Shown here: piece by piece, positions 34,261-43,270 of the stretch
How the letters are laid out: every line of letters begins with the position of its first letter
Numbering within the stretch: the first letter of the stretch is position 1
Source: an uncultured Clostridia bacterium
Lineage (GTDB): Bacteria > Bacillota > Clostridia > Saccharofermentanales > Saccharofermentanaceae
Length of the DNA stretch: 64,000 nucleotides
Reading direction: 5' to 3'
NCBI GenBank assembly: GCA_946187935.1
Contig: CAMHSJ010000004.1
Span: 47,537 to 111,536 of the forward strand
Made by a program: the position numbers and the translations under genes
The notes under the pieces: generated by a model
What the model saw: the letters and a program-made list of their open reading frames with translations, nothing else
Databases searched by the model: none
Told to the model about the DNA's origin: nothing

Positions 34261-34644
34261 GTGAACGATTTGCAAATAACACCACAGCAGGCGGAAGTCC
34301 TGGCATCAATCTTCAGACCAATCATCGATGAGCAGATCAAGCTCTCGATCGAAGCGGTGAAGCAGGCAGAGGAAGATGAGCTCATGAAATCCAAGGAAAT
34401 GGTCAAGCCAATGAGGGTTGGAAAGTATAACACTTACCCGAAACTCCGCAGGATCTACAGCTCATACGATGAGATCGGTAATGTGATCAATAAGGCCGTG
34501 ACGGCAGTTTATAAGCGAATGAATGGCAAAGTCGCATTCACCGACAGGGAGAAGAATTTACTTCTCACGCACAAGGGTATCGAACCAAACGCCGCCAACA
34601 AGAGAAGATATTTCGATATTGGCAGAAAGGAGAAAATCGCATGA
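34261..34644 (+). CDS. Early phage protein of unknown function
   Basis: A 127-residue charged protein beginning with GTG, with AGGAGG 6-7 bases upstream. The first half is helical and rich in Glu, Gln and Ala; the second half has a basic stretch (YPKLRRIYSSY) that may bind nucleic acid. I do not recognise the family. It overlaps the next start by 4 bases (ATGA). Confidence 0.65.
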   Translation: MNDLQITPQQAEVLASIFRPIIDEQIKLSIEAVKQAEEDELMKSKEMVKPMRVGKYNTYPKLRRIYSSYDEIGNVINKAVTAVYKRMNGKVAFTDREKNLLLTHKGIEPNAANKRRYFDIGRKEKIA

Positions 34645-34832
34645 CAGTACAAAACATTATTATCGCAGTCCTCATATGTGCAATGGTCATTGGAAGCGTC
34701 TCATATCAGAAAAGGATAGAACGTTTGCAGGCTATCATACGTCGTCAGAACAAGAAATTGAAGGAAGCGATGGAGCTTAACAACATTCACATCATCAATG
34801 ATGATAGCGAAGTCCAGTTCGGAGGTTTCTGA
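34641..34832 (+). CDS. Small membrane protein with coiled tail
   Basis: A 63-residue protein. An N-terminal membrane helix (residues 5-22, IIIAVLICAMVIGSV) is followed by a basic amphipathic helix of about 25 residues and a polar C-terminus. The start overlaps the preceding stop as ATGA. The function is unknown. Confidence 0.55.
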   Translation: MTVQNIIIAVLICAMVIGSVSYQKRIERLQAIIRRQNKKLKEAMELNNIHIINDDSEVQFGGF

Positions 34833-34834
34833 TA

Positions 34835-34966
34835 ATGAGACTATTGAACTTGATCAAGGACTTGATCCTTCTGGAGCTGCATAAACACCACAAGAGACTG
34901 GAAGACTCAAGATGGATCGAATTGTATCACTTCCCGGTAATCGGGACTCAGATAAGAAAGGAATGA
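34835..34966 (+). CDS. 43-residue early phage protein
   Basis: An open frame from ATG at 34835 to TGA at 34966. It starts 2 bases after the previous stop, with GGAGG about 13 bases upstream, and ends 3 bases before the next ATG. It begins MRLLNLIKDLILLELHKHHK, an amphipathic Leu-rich helix. The tight packing supports a real gene; the function is unknown. Confidence 0.45.
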   Translation: MRLLNLIKDLILLELHKHHKRLEDSRWIELYHFPVIGTQIRKE

Positions 34967-34969
34967 AAT

Positions 34970-36280
34970 ATGAGTATTAAGATCAATAAACTCGAGATTG
35001 AGAACGTCAAACGCGTCAAGGCGGTAAAGATCGAACCGTCGCAGGATGGACTTACCGTGATTGGAGGTAAGAACGGACAAGGGAAGACTTCTGTTCTCGA
35101 TTCCATAGCGTGGGTACTCGGAGGCGATAAGTATCGTCCTGCAGATGCCAAGAATGCGGATTCGGTTCTTCCACCGACTTTGAAGGTAGTCCTCTCAAAT
35201 GGACTCGTCGTGGAGAGGAAAGGCAAGAACTCAGATCTGAAGATCACGGATCCTGAAGGTAAGAAGTCGGGGCAGATGTTGCTCGACAGTTTTATCAGTA
35301 AGCTTGCCCTGGATCTTCCTAAGTTCATGGAGAGTTCCGGTAAGGAGAAGGCTAAGACACTTCTTCAGATCATAGGAGTAGAAGAGGAGCTCAATAAGCT
35401 TGACGCCGAAGAGCAGGAGCTGTATCAGGAGAGACTCGTCCTCGGTAGAGATGTCGAGAAAAAGAAGGCCCTCGCAGCTGAGCTCAAATACTATCCGGAT
35501 GTTCCAAATGATCTCCTGAGTCCGTCTGAACTCATTAAGCAGCAACAGGATATTCTTGCAAAAAATGGCGAGAACCAGCGCAAGCGGGACCGTGCTGAAC
35601 AGCTTTCGCGTGAGTGTGCATTTGCATATGGAGAGGTCAAAGAGCTTGAAAAAAGACTTGCCGAAGCAAAGGTGAAGCATAAGGCTCTCGAAGCTGATCT
35701 GAAAATCGCCGAGACGGATGCAAAAGATCTGCAGGATGAGTCCACAGCGGAGCTTGAGGCAAACATTAAGAACATTGATGAGATCAATGTGAAGATCCGC
35801 GCTAATCAGGACAAAGAGCGAGCGGATCAGATCGCAAAGGACGGTCAGGCTTTGTATGACGATCTTACTATTAAGATCGAACAGATCCGTAAAGATAAGA
35901 TACAGCTCCTTAATGGCGCAGATCTTCCTCTCGAAGGCTTATCCGTCAAGGAAGGTGAACTGACATACAAGGGGTTCACATGGGGCGATATGAGTTCTTC
36001 AGAGCAGCTGCGCGTAGCAACGGCTATCGTCAGGAAGCTTAATCCCGAATGCGGATTTGTGCTAATCGACAAGCTTGAGCAGATGGACATCGATACCATG
36101 AACGAGTTTGGCAAGTGGCTTGAGGGAGAAGGTCTGCAGGCTATAGCCACCAGAGTTTCGACAGGGGATGAGTGCAGCATCATTATCACGGACGGTTACG
36201 GCGGAGAAGTGGAGCCCGAAGTCGTTACACATTGCGCACCCCCGAAAAAAGATAACGACAGTAACTGGAATTGGAACTGA
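34970..36280 (+). CDS. SMC/RecF-like AAA ATPase
   Basis: A 436-residue ATPase of the type common in early operons of Firmicute phages. Walker A is GGKNGQGKTS near residue 29. A central coiled-coil (about 140-290) is rich in Glu, Lys and Ala. An ABC-like signature (SSSEQLRVATAIV) and a Walker B-like FVLIDKLEQMD lie near 345-370. Such proteins accompany recombination modules, and the Sak4-like gene follows 18 bases downstream. Confidence 0.75.
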   Translation: MSIKINKLEIENVKRVKAVKIEPSQDGLTVIGGKNGQGKTSVLDSIAWVLGGDKYRPADAKNADSVLPPTLKVVLSNGLVVERKGKNSDLKITDPEGKKSGQMLLDSFISKLALDLPKFMESSGKEKAKTLLQIIGVEEELNKLDAEEQELYQERLVLGRDVEKKKALAAELKYYPDVPNDLLSPSELIKQQQDILAKNGENQRKRDRAEQLSRECAFAYGEVKELEKRLAEAKVKHKALEADLKIAETDAKDLQDESTAELEANIKNIDEINVKIRANQDKERADQIAKDGQALYDDLTIKIEQIRKDKIQLLNGADLPLEGLSVKEGELTYKGFTWGDMSSSEQLRVATAIVRKLNPECGFVLIDKLEQMDIDTMNEFGKWLEGEGLQAIATRVSTGDECSIIITDGYGGEVEPEVVTHCAPPKKDNDSNWNWN

Positions 36281-36298
36281 GAAAGGAGTTTTATTCAG

Positions 36299-37321
36299 AT
36301 GAACATTTCAAATGGGATACAGCCTCACCCTGTAAAGATGGTTCTTTACGGAGTTGAAGGCATTGGCAAGAGCACATTCGCATCTAAGGCGCCGGATCCG
36401 CTCTTCATCGACACTGAAGGATCAACCAAGGATCTCAATGTCAAGAGGGTAGATCCCTCGCCGAAGACATGGATGGAACTGGTTACCTACATTCAGGAGA
36501 TCAGGAACTCCAATGAGGTCTTCTGTAAGACTCTGGTTATTGATACCGCTGACTGGGCCGAAAGAATGTGCATACGGCATATCTGTGATAAGAACCAGAA
36601 GTCCGGTATCGAAGATTGGGGATACGGCAAGGGATATACTTACGTATACGAAGAGTTTGGGAAGCTGATCAATGCTCTTACCGATATCGTCAATAAGGGC
36701 ATCAATGTGATCATCCTGGCACATGCGTCGCTCCGAAAGTTTGAACAGCCAGATGAGAACGGAAGCTATGACAGATATACTCTCAAGCTCAATGACTCTC
36801 CTAAGACATCAATAGCCAATATGATCAAGGAGTGGGCAGATCTCGTCCTGTTTGCAAACTACAAGACTTTTGTTGTTGATGTGGACGGCAAGAAGAAGGC
36901 ACAGGGCGGTCAGAGAGTGATGTACACGACACATCATCCGGCGTGGGATGCCAAGAACAGATATGGCATGCCTGACGAGTTGCCTTTTGAATTCTCACAG
37001 ATTGAAAGGATATTCGGTACAGCATCAGTCAGCGCATCGGCGCCGGTAAATGATGATCTCCCTTTCGAGATTACGGATGATGCTCCTAAGAGGTGCTTTG
37101 ATCCCCAGATATCGGATCCTGATTTCCCGACGGAGCTGAGGCCATTGATGATGGCCAAGGAAGTAACAGAGCAGGAGATCCGGCAGGCGGTCGCATCCAA
37201 GGGCATATGCCCAGCGGATATGCCGGTGAGCAAATATCCACCGGACTTCGTAAAAGGGATGCTTATAGCGCAGTTCGACAAGGTTTACGAACAGATCTTA
37301 ATCAATAGAAAGGCAGGATAA
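36299..37321 (+). CDS. Sak4-like RecA-fold ATPase (AAA_24)
   Basis: A 340-residue protein. Walker A is YGVEGIGKSTFA near residue 20, followed by LFIDTEGS and a Walker B-like TLVIDTADW near residue 80. This matches the phage nucleotide-binding/AAA_24 family, which includes Sak4 single-strand annealing proteins. Its neighbour DUF669 fits an SSB partner, as is usual for Sak4. The C-terminus (about 245-340) is a separate, less conserved segment. AAAGGAG precedes the ATG. Confidence 0.8.
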   Translation: MNISNGIQPHPVKMVLYGVEGIGKSTFASKAPDPLFIDTEGSTKDLNVKRVDPSPKTWMELVTYIQEIRNSNEVFCKTLVIDTADWAERMCIRHICDKNQKSGIEDWGYGKGYTYVYEEFGKLINALTDIVNKGINVIILAHASLRKFEQPDENGSYDRYTLKLNDSPKTSIANMIKEWADLVLFANYKTFVVDVDGKKKAQGGQRVMYTTHHPAWDAKNRYGMPDELPFEFSQIERIFGTASVSASAPVNDDLPFEITDDAPKRCFDPQISDPDFPTELRPLMMAKEVTEQEIRQAVASKGICPADMPVSKYPPDFVKGMLIAQFDKVYEQILINRKAG

Positions 37322-37325
37322 ACAT

Positions 37326-37853
37326 ATGGCAGAATATGCAAATACTAATGATCAGGGACACGAATTGGATTGGGATGACGAGATTACCAAAGACTCGTCG
37401 GAGTTTTCGCTGCTCCAGCCAGGTAAGTATCCGTTTACGGTAAAGAGCTGGAGCAGAGGTCAGTACAACGGCGGAGCAAAACTTCCGGCATGTAAGATGG
37501 TTGAACTGGAGATTATCGTAATGGATCCTTCAACAGGTGACGAGACATTGATCAAGCACAGGCTCTATCTCCACACAAAAACGGAAGGACTTCTCTCTCA
37601 GTTCTTCGTATCGATCGGACTTAAGAAGCATGGAGAGACCTTGAAGATGCAGTGGAACAAGGTTAACGGAGCTACCGGTATCTGCAAAGTCTATATCGAT
37701 GAATATACCGGCAATGATGGCGAGCAGCATAAGGCTAACAAGATCAAGAGCTTCTGTGAGCCGGAGAAGACCAACACCACAGCTCCTACGATTGCATCAC
37801 AGGCACCTACAGCTCCGGCACAGAATAATAACGGAGGCTGGGGATGGAACTGA
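37326..37853 (+). CDS. DUF669 protein (probable phage SSB-like protein)
   Basis: A 175-residue protein. An acidic N-terminus (DQGHELDWDDE) leads to a beta-rich core with an F-x-V-x-x-W start, then an Ala/Pro/Thr-rich linker and the C-terminal tail NNNGGWGWN. DUF669 members sit with phage recombinases and helicases, and a single-strand binding role is likely but inferred. The same GHELDWDD motif recurs in the primase-helicase at 39430, perhaps a shared docking segment. It overlaps the helicase gene by 10 bases. Confidence 0.75.
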   Translation: MAEYANTNDQGHELDWDDEITKDSSEFSLLQPGKYPFTVKSWSRGQYNGGAKLPACKMVELEIIVMDPSTGDETLIKHRLYLHTKTEGLLSQFFVSIGLKKHGETLKMQWNKVNGATGICKVYIDEYTGNDGEQHKANKIKSFCEPEKTNTTAPTIASQAPTAPAQNNNGGWGWN

Positions 37854-39433
37854 GACCATATCAGCAGGAAGCACGAGAGAAGATATCTGAAGAATGGGAT
37901 TCCGGTAATCGTAAGACTCTTCTTGTCCTTCCGACAGGATGCGGTAAGACGGTCGTTTTTGCCAAGGTCGCAGAAGATCAGGTCCGTGAGGGCAAGAAAG
38001 TTCTGGTCCTCGCTCATAGGGGAGAACTCCTACAGCAGGCTTCAGACAAGATCTATTCCGTGACCGGTCTAATGACAGCCGTCGAGAAGGCAGAAGAGAC
38101 ATGTATCGGCTCATGGTATCAGATCGTGGTCGGCTCCGTTCAGTCCATGATGCGTGAGAATCGCCTCAAGCAGTTTTCAGAAGATTACTTTGGAACCATC
38201 ATCGTTGATGAAGCTCACCACATTCTATCTGACGGGTACCAGCGCGTTATGGAACACTTCCCTCAAGCGAATATTTTGGGTGTTACGGCGACTCCCGATC
38301 GTGGCGATATGAAGAATCTTGGACAGTTCTTTGACACTCTGGCATATGAGTACACTTTGCCGAGAGCAATCAAGGAAGGATACCTGTCACCAATCAAAGC
38401 TCTTACTGTACCTCTGAAGCTGGATCTGAGCGCAGTCAAGATAAGCCAGGGCGATTTCTCGGTTGGGGATATCGGAACGGCTCTGGATCCGTATCTGGAA
38501 CAGATCGCAGATGTTATGCTGGAACATTGCTGGGACAGGAAGACAGTTGTATTTCTTCCGCTTATCAAGACTTCGCAGAAGTTCTGCGCGATCCTCCGTA
38601 AGAAGGGCTTCAGTGCAGCTGAGGTAAATGGTGAGTCTGTTGACCGTGCCGAGAAGCTGGCGGCATTCGATCGCGGTGAGTATAACGTGCTCTGCAACTC
38701 TATGCTCCTGACGGAAGGCTGGGACTGTCCATCTGTTGACTGTATTATCGTGCTCCGGCCTACCAAGATCAGATCCCTTTATTGTCAGATGGTCGGACGC
38801 GGTACCAGACTCCATCCTGGGAAGGATCATCTCCTTCTGTTGGATTTTCTCTGGCACACCGAAAGGCATGAGCTTTGTCATCCGGCTCACCTGATATGTG
38901 AGAATGACGAAGTCGCCAGACGTATGACCAGGAATCTTGAGATGGCAGGTATGCCTGAAGATATCGAAGCAGCTGAGAAAGTGGCAGCTGAAGATGTTGT
39001 TGCAGCGCGAGAGGAAGCTTTGGCCAAGCAGCTTGAAGAGATGAAGCGTCGTAAGCAAAAGCTCGTAGATCCGCTTCAATATGAAATGTCAATCCAGGCG
39101 GAAGATCTCGTGAATTATGTTCCTGTATTTCCGGCTGAAATGGCGCCGCCTTCAGATAAGCAACTCAAAGCTCTGGAGAAGTTCGGAATCCTGCCCGATG
39201 TGGTAGAAAACTCTGGCAAGGCATCCCTACTTCTTAACAGGCTCGCCAAGAGACGTGATGAAGGTTTGGCCACGCCTAAACAAATCAGATTCCTTGAAGC
39301 AAGACACTTTAATCATGTTGGTACGTGGAGCTTCGAGGCCGCTAATAAGATGATCTCCAGGATCTCAGCCAATAACTGGAAAGTTCCTGACGGCATCATT
39401 CCTTCACAGTACGTTCCCGGAGGTGCAGCATGA
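37844..39433 (+). CDS. DEAD/DEAH-box (SF2) helicase
   Basis: A 529-residue SF2 helicase. Motif I is LPTGCGKTVV near residue 30, motif II is DEAHH, motif III is VTATPDR, and motif VI is QMVGRGTRLHPGK near 320. The C-terminal part (about 370-529) is helical and may bind partners or DNA. It resembles ResIII/UvrB-like helicases of phage replication modules. The start lies inside the end of the DUF669 gene and its stop overlaps the next start. Confidence 0.88.
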   Translation: MELRPYQQEAREKISEEWDSGNRKTLLVLPTGCGKTVVFAKVAEDQVREGKKVLVLAHRGELLQQASDKIYSVTGLMTAVEKAEETCIGSWYQIVVGSVQSMMRENRLKQFSEDYFGTIIVDEAHHILSDGYQRVMEHFPQANILGVTATPDRGDMKNLGQFFDTLAYEYTLPRAIKEGYLSPIKALTVPLKLDLSAVKISQGDFSVGDIGTALDPYLEQIADVMLEHCWDRKTVVFLPLIKTSQKFCAILRKKGFSAAEVNGESVDRAEKLAAFDRGEYNVLCNSMLLTEGWDCPSVDCIIVLRPTKIRSLYCQMVGRGTRLHPGKDHLLLLDFLWHTERHELCHPAHLICENDEVARRMTRNLEMAGMPEDIEAAEKVAAEDVVAAREEALAKQLEEMKRRKQKLVDPLQYEMSIQAEDLVNYVPVFPAEMAPPSDKQLKALEKFGILPDVVENSGKASLLLNRLAKRRDEGLATPKQIRFLEARHFNHVGTWSFEAANKMISRISANNWKVPDGIIPSQYVPGGAA

Positions 39434-41697
39434 GCGAGATCAATCTTACAGAATTACTGGATTATATCGATCCGTCCCAGTGCAACTATCAGGAATGGTG
39501 TAGTGTGGGCATGGCTCTTCATGCTGAAGGCTATTCCTGCACTGTCTGGGATATGTGGTCGCAGAGAGATTCAGCCAGGTATCATCCGGGAGAGTGTGAC
39601 AAGAAGTGGTCTTCCTTCGGCTCGTATGGTGGAGCAGGTGTCTCCGGTGCGACAATCACGCAGATGGCCAAGGAATGCGGTTGGATGCCGCATCGCCGTG
39701 ATGATGACGAAGGTCACGAGCTGGACTGGGATGATGTCATTACTGATGACGGTGATGATCTTACCATCATTAACAAGAACTGGATGGAACTTAAGGAGGT
39801 GGAAGAACCGGAGATCTGGGATCCTGTCTCGGATCTCACCCGGTACCTCGAGACTTTGTTCCAGCCTGATGAGATAGTTGGATATGTCACCGACACATGG
39901 CAGAATGCCGAAGGTAAGCATCTCCCGTCAAAAGGCGCATATACCAGAACTGCCGGAGATATTATCCGCGACCTTAAGAAGTACAAGAATATCGGTGAGT
40001 CTCTTGGAGACTACAACGAAGAGGTCGGAGCATGGATAAGGTTCAATCCTCTGGATGGCCAAGGTGTCAAGAACGATAATGTAACCGAGTTCAGGTATGC
40101 CCTGGTCGAATCTGACACAATGGACCTTGCGCAGCAGAACACTATTATTCGCGACCTCGAACTTCCTGTAGCATGTCTCGTGCATTCCGGTAAGAAATCT
40201 ATCCATGCCATCGTTCGTGTCGATGCAGCATCATATGAGGAGTACAGAAAGCGTGTAGACTTCATATACGACGTCTGTAAGAAGAACGGTCTGAAGATTG
40301 ATACACAGAATAGGAACCCGTCCAGACTTTCCCGTATGCCCGGTATTATGCGTAACGGGCACAAGCAGTTCCTTATTGCTACCAATATCGGTAAAAAGGA
40401 CTTCGACGAGTGGAAGGAATGGATCGAGGCGGTCAATGATGATCTCCCAGATCCCGAATCCTTATCAGATGTTTGGATAGACATGCCGCCTTTGGCAGAT
40501 CCTCTCATTGATGGTGTACTAAGAAAGGGACACAAACTCCTTCTCGCTGGTCCGTCCAAAGCAGGTAAGTCGTTTGCACTTATAGAGTTATGCTGCGCGA
40601 TTGCCGAAGGCAGAGACTGGTTAGGGTGGAAATGTGCTCAAGGCAAGATCCTATACGTCAATCTGGAACTAGACAGGGCCTCATGCCTTCATCGTTTCCA
40701 CGATGTGTATGAGCGGCTCGGCTGGCGCCCTCAGAACGTGTCCAACATCGATATATGGAATCTGAGAGGATCATCCATTCCTATGGATAAGCTCGCTCCA
40801 AAGCTTATTCGCCGCGCGCAGAAGAAAGATTATATCGCAGTTATCATCGATCCTATTTATAAGGTCATCACCGGTGATGAGAACTCTGCAGATCAGATGG
40901 CTCACTTCTGCAATCAGTTCGATAAGGTCTGCAATGAGCTGGGTTGCGCGGTTATCTACTGTCACCATCACTCTAAGGGACATCAAGGGGAGAAGAGGTC
41001 CATGGATCGTGCATCAGGATCCGGAGTGTTTGCGCGTGATCCAGATGCCCTCATCGATCTTATCGAACTGGAGATAACGGACGCTTTGGCCAAACAGCAA
41101 CGAGAAGCTTCAGGCTGTAAGATCATCTGCAGTTATTTGGCAGAAAAAATGCCGGACTGGGAAGACTCTTTCAATCTGTCTCAGGACGATATGCTGTCAT
41201 ATAGCAAGCTCCAGAAAGCGGTTGATGAGAATTGCTCCTGGGTACAGAAAAGCGAAATACAGGTTGCCATCATTGAGAAGAATAAGGAACTTGATGCTCG
41301 TACCGCGTGGCGCATAGAAGGTACGCTCCGTGAGTTCCCGAAGTTCGCTCCGGTCAATCTCTGGTTCAATTATCCCGTCCATCAGATCGATGACATAGGC
41401 GTGCTCGCTGATCTTGACGCGGAAGGGTCGAAGCTTCCATGGCAGAAGGCTATGGAGAAGCGTAAGGATCCCGAGGTCAAGAAAAAGAAGAGGCAGCAGG
41501 AGTTCGAGAATGCGTTCGAGGCGGTCAGCTCTCTGAACGATGGCGGTGAGGTCACGGTGCAAGATTTGGTCGAATATATGGGTTGTAGTCTAAGAACTGT
41601 TTGGAATCGAGTAAAAGAGTCTGATGGCAAGTATTACTCAATAAAGAATAAGAGTAAAGACGGCAAACAAGACTTGTCATTTATACGCAAAAAGTAA
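39430..41697 (+). CDS. Primase-helicase: PriCT, AEP-like and RecA-like domains
   Basis: A 755-residue replication protein. Residues about 5-80 match PriCT (YQEWCSVGMALH, ARYHPGECDKKWSSF). Residues about 120-330 look like an archaeo-eukaryotic-type primase core: FRYALVESD supplies acidic residues, SGKKSIHAIVRV is the G-x-H-type motif, and PSRLSRMPG is the conserved Arg segment. Residues about 350-600 form a RecA-fold helicase with Walker A AGPSKAGKS, VNLELDRA and a Walker B-like VIIDPIYK. A C-terminal HTH (about 712-735) follows. It probably primes and unwinds phage DNA. Confidence 0.8.
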   Translation: MSEINLTELLDYIDPSQCNYQEWCSVGMALHAEGYSCTVWDMWSQRDSARYHPGECDKKWSSFGSYGGAGVSGATITQMAKECGWMPHRRDDDEGHELDWDDVITDDGDDLTIINKNWMELKEVEEPEIWDPVSDLTRYLETLFQPDEIVGYVTDTWQNAEGKHLPSKGAYTRTAGDIIRDLKKYKNIGESLGDYNEEVGAWIRFNPLDGQGVKNDNVTEFRYALVESDTMDLAQQNTIIRDLELPVACLVHSGKKSIHAIVRVDAASYEEYRKRVDFIYDVCKKNGLKIDTQNRNPSRLSRMPGIMRNGHKQFLIATNIGKKDFDEWKEWIEAVNDDLPDPESLSDVWIDMPPLADPLIDGVLRKGHKLLLAGPSKAGKSFALIELCCAIAEGRDWLGWKCAQGKILYVNLELDRASCLHRFHDVYERLGWRPQNVSNIDIWNLRGSSIPMDKLAPKLIRRAQKKDYIAVIIDPIYKVITGDENSADQMAHFCNQFDKVCNELGCAVIYCHHHSKGHQGEKRSMDRASGSGVFARDPDALIDLIELEITDALAKQQREASGCKIICSYLAEKMPDWEDSFNLSQDDMLSYSKLQKAVDENCSWVQKSEIQVAIIEKNKELDARTAWRIEGTLREFPKFAPVNLWFNYPVHQIDDIGVLADLDAEGSKLPWQKAMEKRKDPEVKKKKRQQEFENAFEAVSSLNDGGEVTVQDLVEYMGCSLRTVWNRVKESDGKYYSIKNKSKDGKQDLSFIRKK

Positions 41698-41700
41698 CAA

Positions 41701-41760
41701 AACCGTGTGCAGAAAAAAACATATATATAAATATATATCTTCGATATTTTGCACACGGTT
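41701..41760. repeat. Inverted repeat around an A+T-rich core
   Basis: AACCGTGTGCA (41701-41711) is repeated inverted at 41750-41760. The 38-base interior is almost pure A/T and contains alternating TATATA runs. There is no T-run after the stem, so it is not an ordinary terminator. It starts 3 bases after the primase-helicase stop. Confidence 0.65.
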
Positions 41761-41772
41761 CCAACAACAGCA

Positions 41773-41846
41773 AGCTTATGTGTGTACCGAGTAGTCGTGC
41801 GTCTACGCTTACGCACGACGACTACTACGGACACACTGCATAAGCT
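41773..41846. repeat. Long imperfect inverted repeat (candidate origin or partition site)
   Basis: The left arm (41773-41804 or so) begins AGCTTATG and ends TGCGT. The right arm (to 41846) is its inverse with three small bulges, giving about 29 pairs around an 8-base loop. Matching blocks are AGCTTATG, TGTGT, CCG, AGTAGTCG and TGCGT. It ends about 38 bases before the parB-like ATG. An origin or ParB-binding role is inferred from position. Confidence 0.6.
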
Positions 41847-41883
41847 ACACGCGAACAGGAAATAATTTACGGAGGCACTAAAA

Positions 41884-43269
41884 ATGAAAAACAATAATTC
41901 AGTAGTAATGCTATCAAGATCACTGCTGCATCCACATCCGGATAATCCGAGAAAAGACTTAGGGGATCTGGAAGAGTTAAGAGAGTCCATTCGTGAGCAT
42001 GGTATTATGCAGAATCTGACCGTCGTACCTGCAAGAGATAATTCTAAGAGCTTTACTATACTGATCGGTCACAGACGTTACGCTGCATCTGAAGGAATAA
42101 TTACAGAGCTTCCCTGTGTCATAGCAGAGAATCTGTCAGACCGTGAACAGATAGGAATAATGCTCTGTGAGAACCTGCAGCGTGCTGATCTGACATTCAT
42201 CGAACAGGCTCACGGCTTCCAGATGATGATGGATCTTGGTGACACAGTAGAATCAATAAGCGAGAAGACCGGCTTCTCCGAAGCTACAGTAAAGCACAGA
42301 TTAGAGATCGCGAGGCTTCCAAAGAAGGTCATCGAAAAGGTTGAGAAGGAAACGTCCTGGCAGATTAATATCAGCGACTACATCGCATTGGAGAAGGTCA
42401 AGAGTCTTAAGGATAGATCTGAGATCTTAGGAGAATCTAGTAATTCCGAGGATCTTGAGTGCAATATCAATAGATATCTTCGAGATAAAAAGATCGAAGA
42501 GAACACATTAAAGATCAGATCGCTTTTGAATGAGCTCGGAATCAAGGAGGTAAAAGTAAATCTCAGCTGGAATGATGAGTACAAAAAACTACACTTTGGT
42601 AAGAATAAAAGTCCTTTCATTTATATCGAAGATTTCGATTATGAAGATCTCGAGAAGACAATCAGGACCCGACAGTCCAGGACTAAGAACGAGATCGTCT
42701 GCCAATTCTCTTATAACTGTATCTATATCGCCGAGAAGCTGGGCAAGAAGAAGGACAAGAAAAAGACGAAGGCTGAGCTTGAGCGCGACAGATTAAAAGA
42801 GAACGAGAAAGCTCTCACAGATGCTAGGAAGCAGATCTGCACCGAGTTCGCAAATGCCATCTTCGATATCGATCCCGATCGGTTCAGGAAACTCGAAAAA
42901 GATCAGACGCTGATTCCTATGATTACAGTTCTTTGGAAACTCATGGAAAGAGCAGAGATAAGTTTCTATTCATACACGATGAAGTTGGAACAATCGCTTT
43001 GCAAAGCTGAGCTAATGCCCTTAGTGGAAAAGTATGAGGATCTTCATATAGTTCAGAAGATGATGACTCGTATCTTGATATCTCTAAGCAACAGACATGG
43101 TCATGATTTCTGTGATTGGCAGAACAAACCCAATAGAGAGCAGCTGAAGCTTTTTGATGACTTCTATGATGTCTTGTACGGAATGGGATTAAGACTTGCC
43201 AATGAATTCGAATTGATCATCGAGGGTTCTTCAGATCTGTATGAACCTGAAGACGAAGAGGAGGCGTAA
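41884..43269 (+). CDS. ParB-like protein
   Basis: A 461-residue protein. Its N-terminal third is ParB-like: HPDNPRKD near residue 18, GHRRYAAS (the G-x-R-R-x-x-A nucleotide-binding box) near 62, and ENLQRADLTFIEQA near 98. A helix-turn-helix (ESISEKTGFSEATVKHRL) lies near residues 121-140. The C-terminal 300 residues are not ParB-like; they are charged, with a Lys-rich segment near 285 and helices after it. It could partition, or mark, phage DNA during replication. No ParA gene is visible. GGAGG precedes the ATG. Confidence 0.8.
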   Translation: MKNNNSVVMLSRSLLHPHPDNPRKDLGDLEELRESIREHGIMQNLTVVPARDNSKSFTILIGHRRYAASEGIITELPCVIAENLSDREQIGIMLCENLQRADLTFIEQAHGFQMMMDLGDTVESISEKTGFSEATVKHRLEIARLPKKVIEKVEKETSWQINISDYIALEKVKSLKDRSEILGESSNSEDLECNINRYLRDKKIEENTLKIRSLLNELGIKEVKVNLSWNDEYKKLHFGKNKSPFIYIEDFDYEDLEKTIRTRQSRTKNEIVCQFSYNCIYIAEKLGKKKDKKKTKAELERDRLKENEKALTDARKQICTEFANAIFDIDPDRFRKLEKDQTLIPMITVLWKLMERAEISFYSYTMKLEQSLCKAELMPLVEKYEDLHIVQKMMTRILISLSNRHGHDFCDWQNKPNREQLKLFDDFYDVLYGMGLRLANEFELIIEGSSDLYEPEDEEEA

Positions 43270-43270
43270 C

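Noticed and set aside
41701..41846. The double hairpin as a transcription terminator
   Set aside because: Neither stem is followed by a T-run and the first loop is 38 bases long, so intrinsic termination is unlikely.
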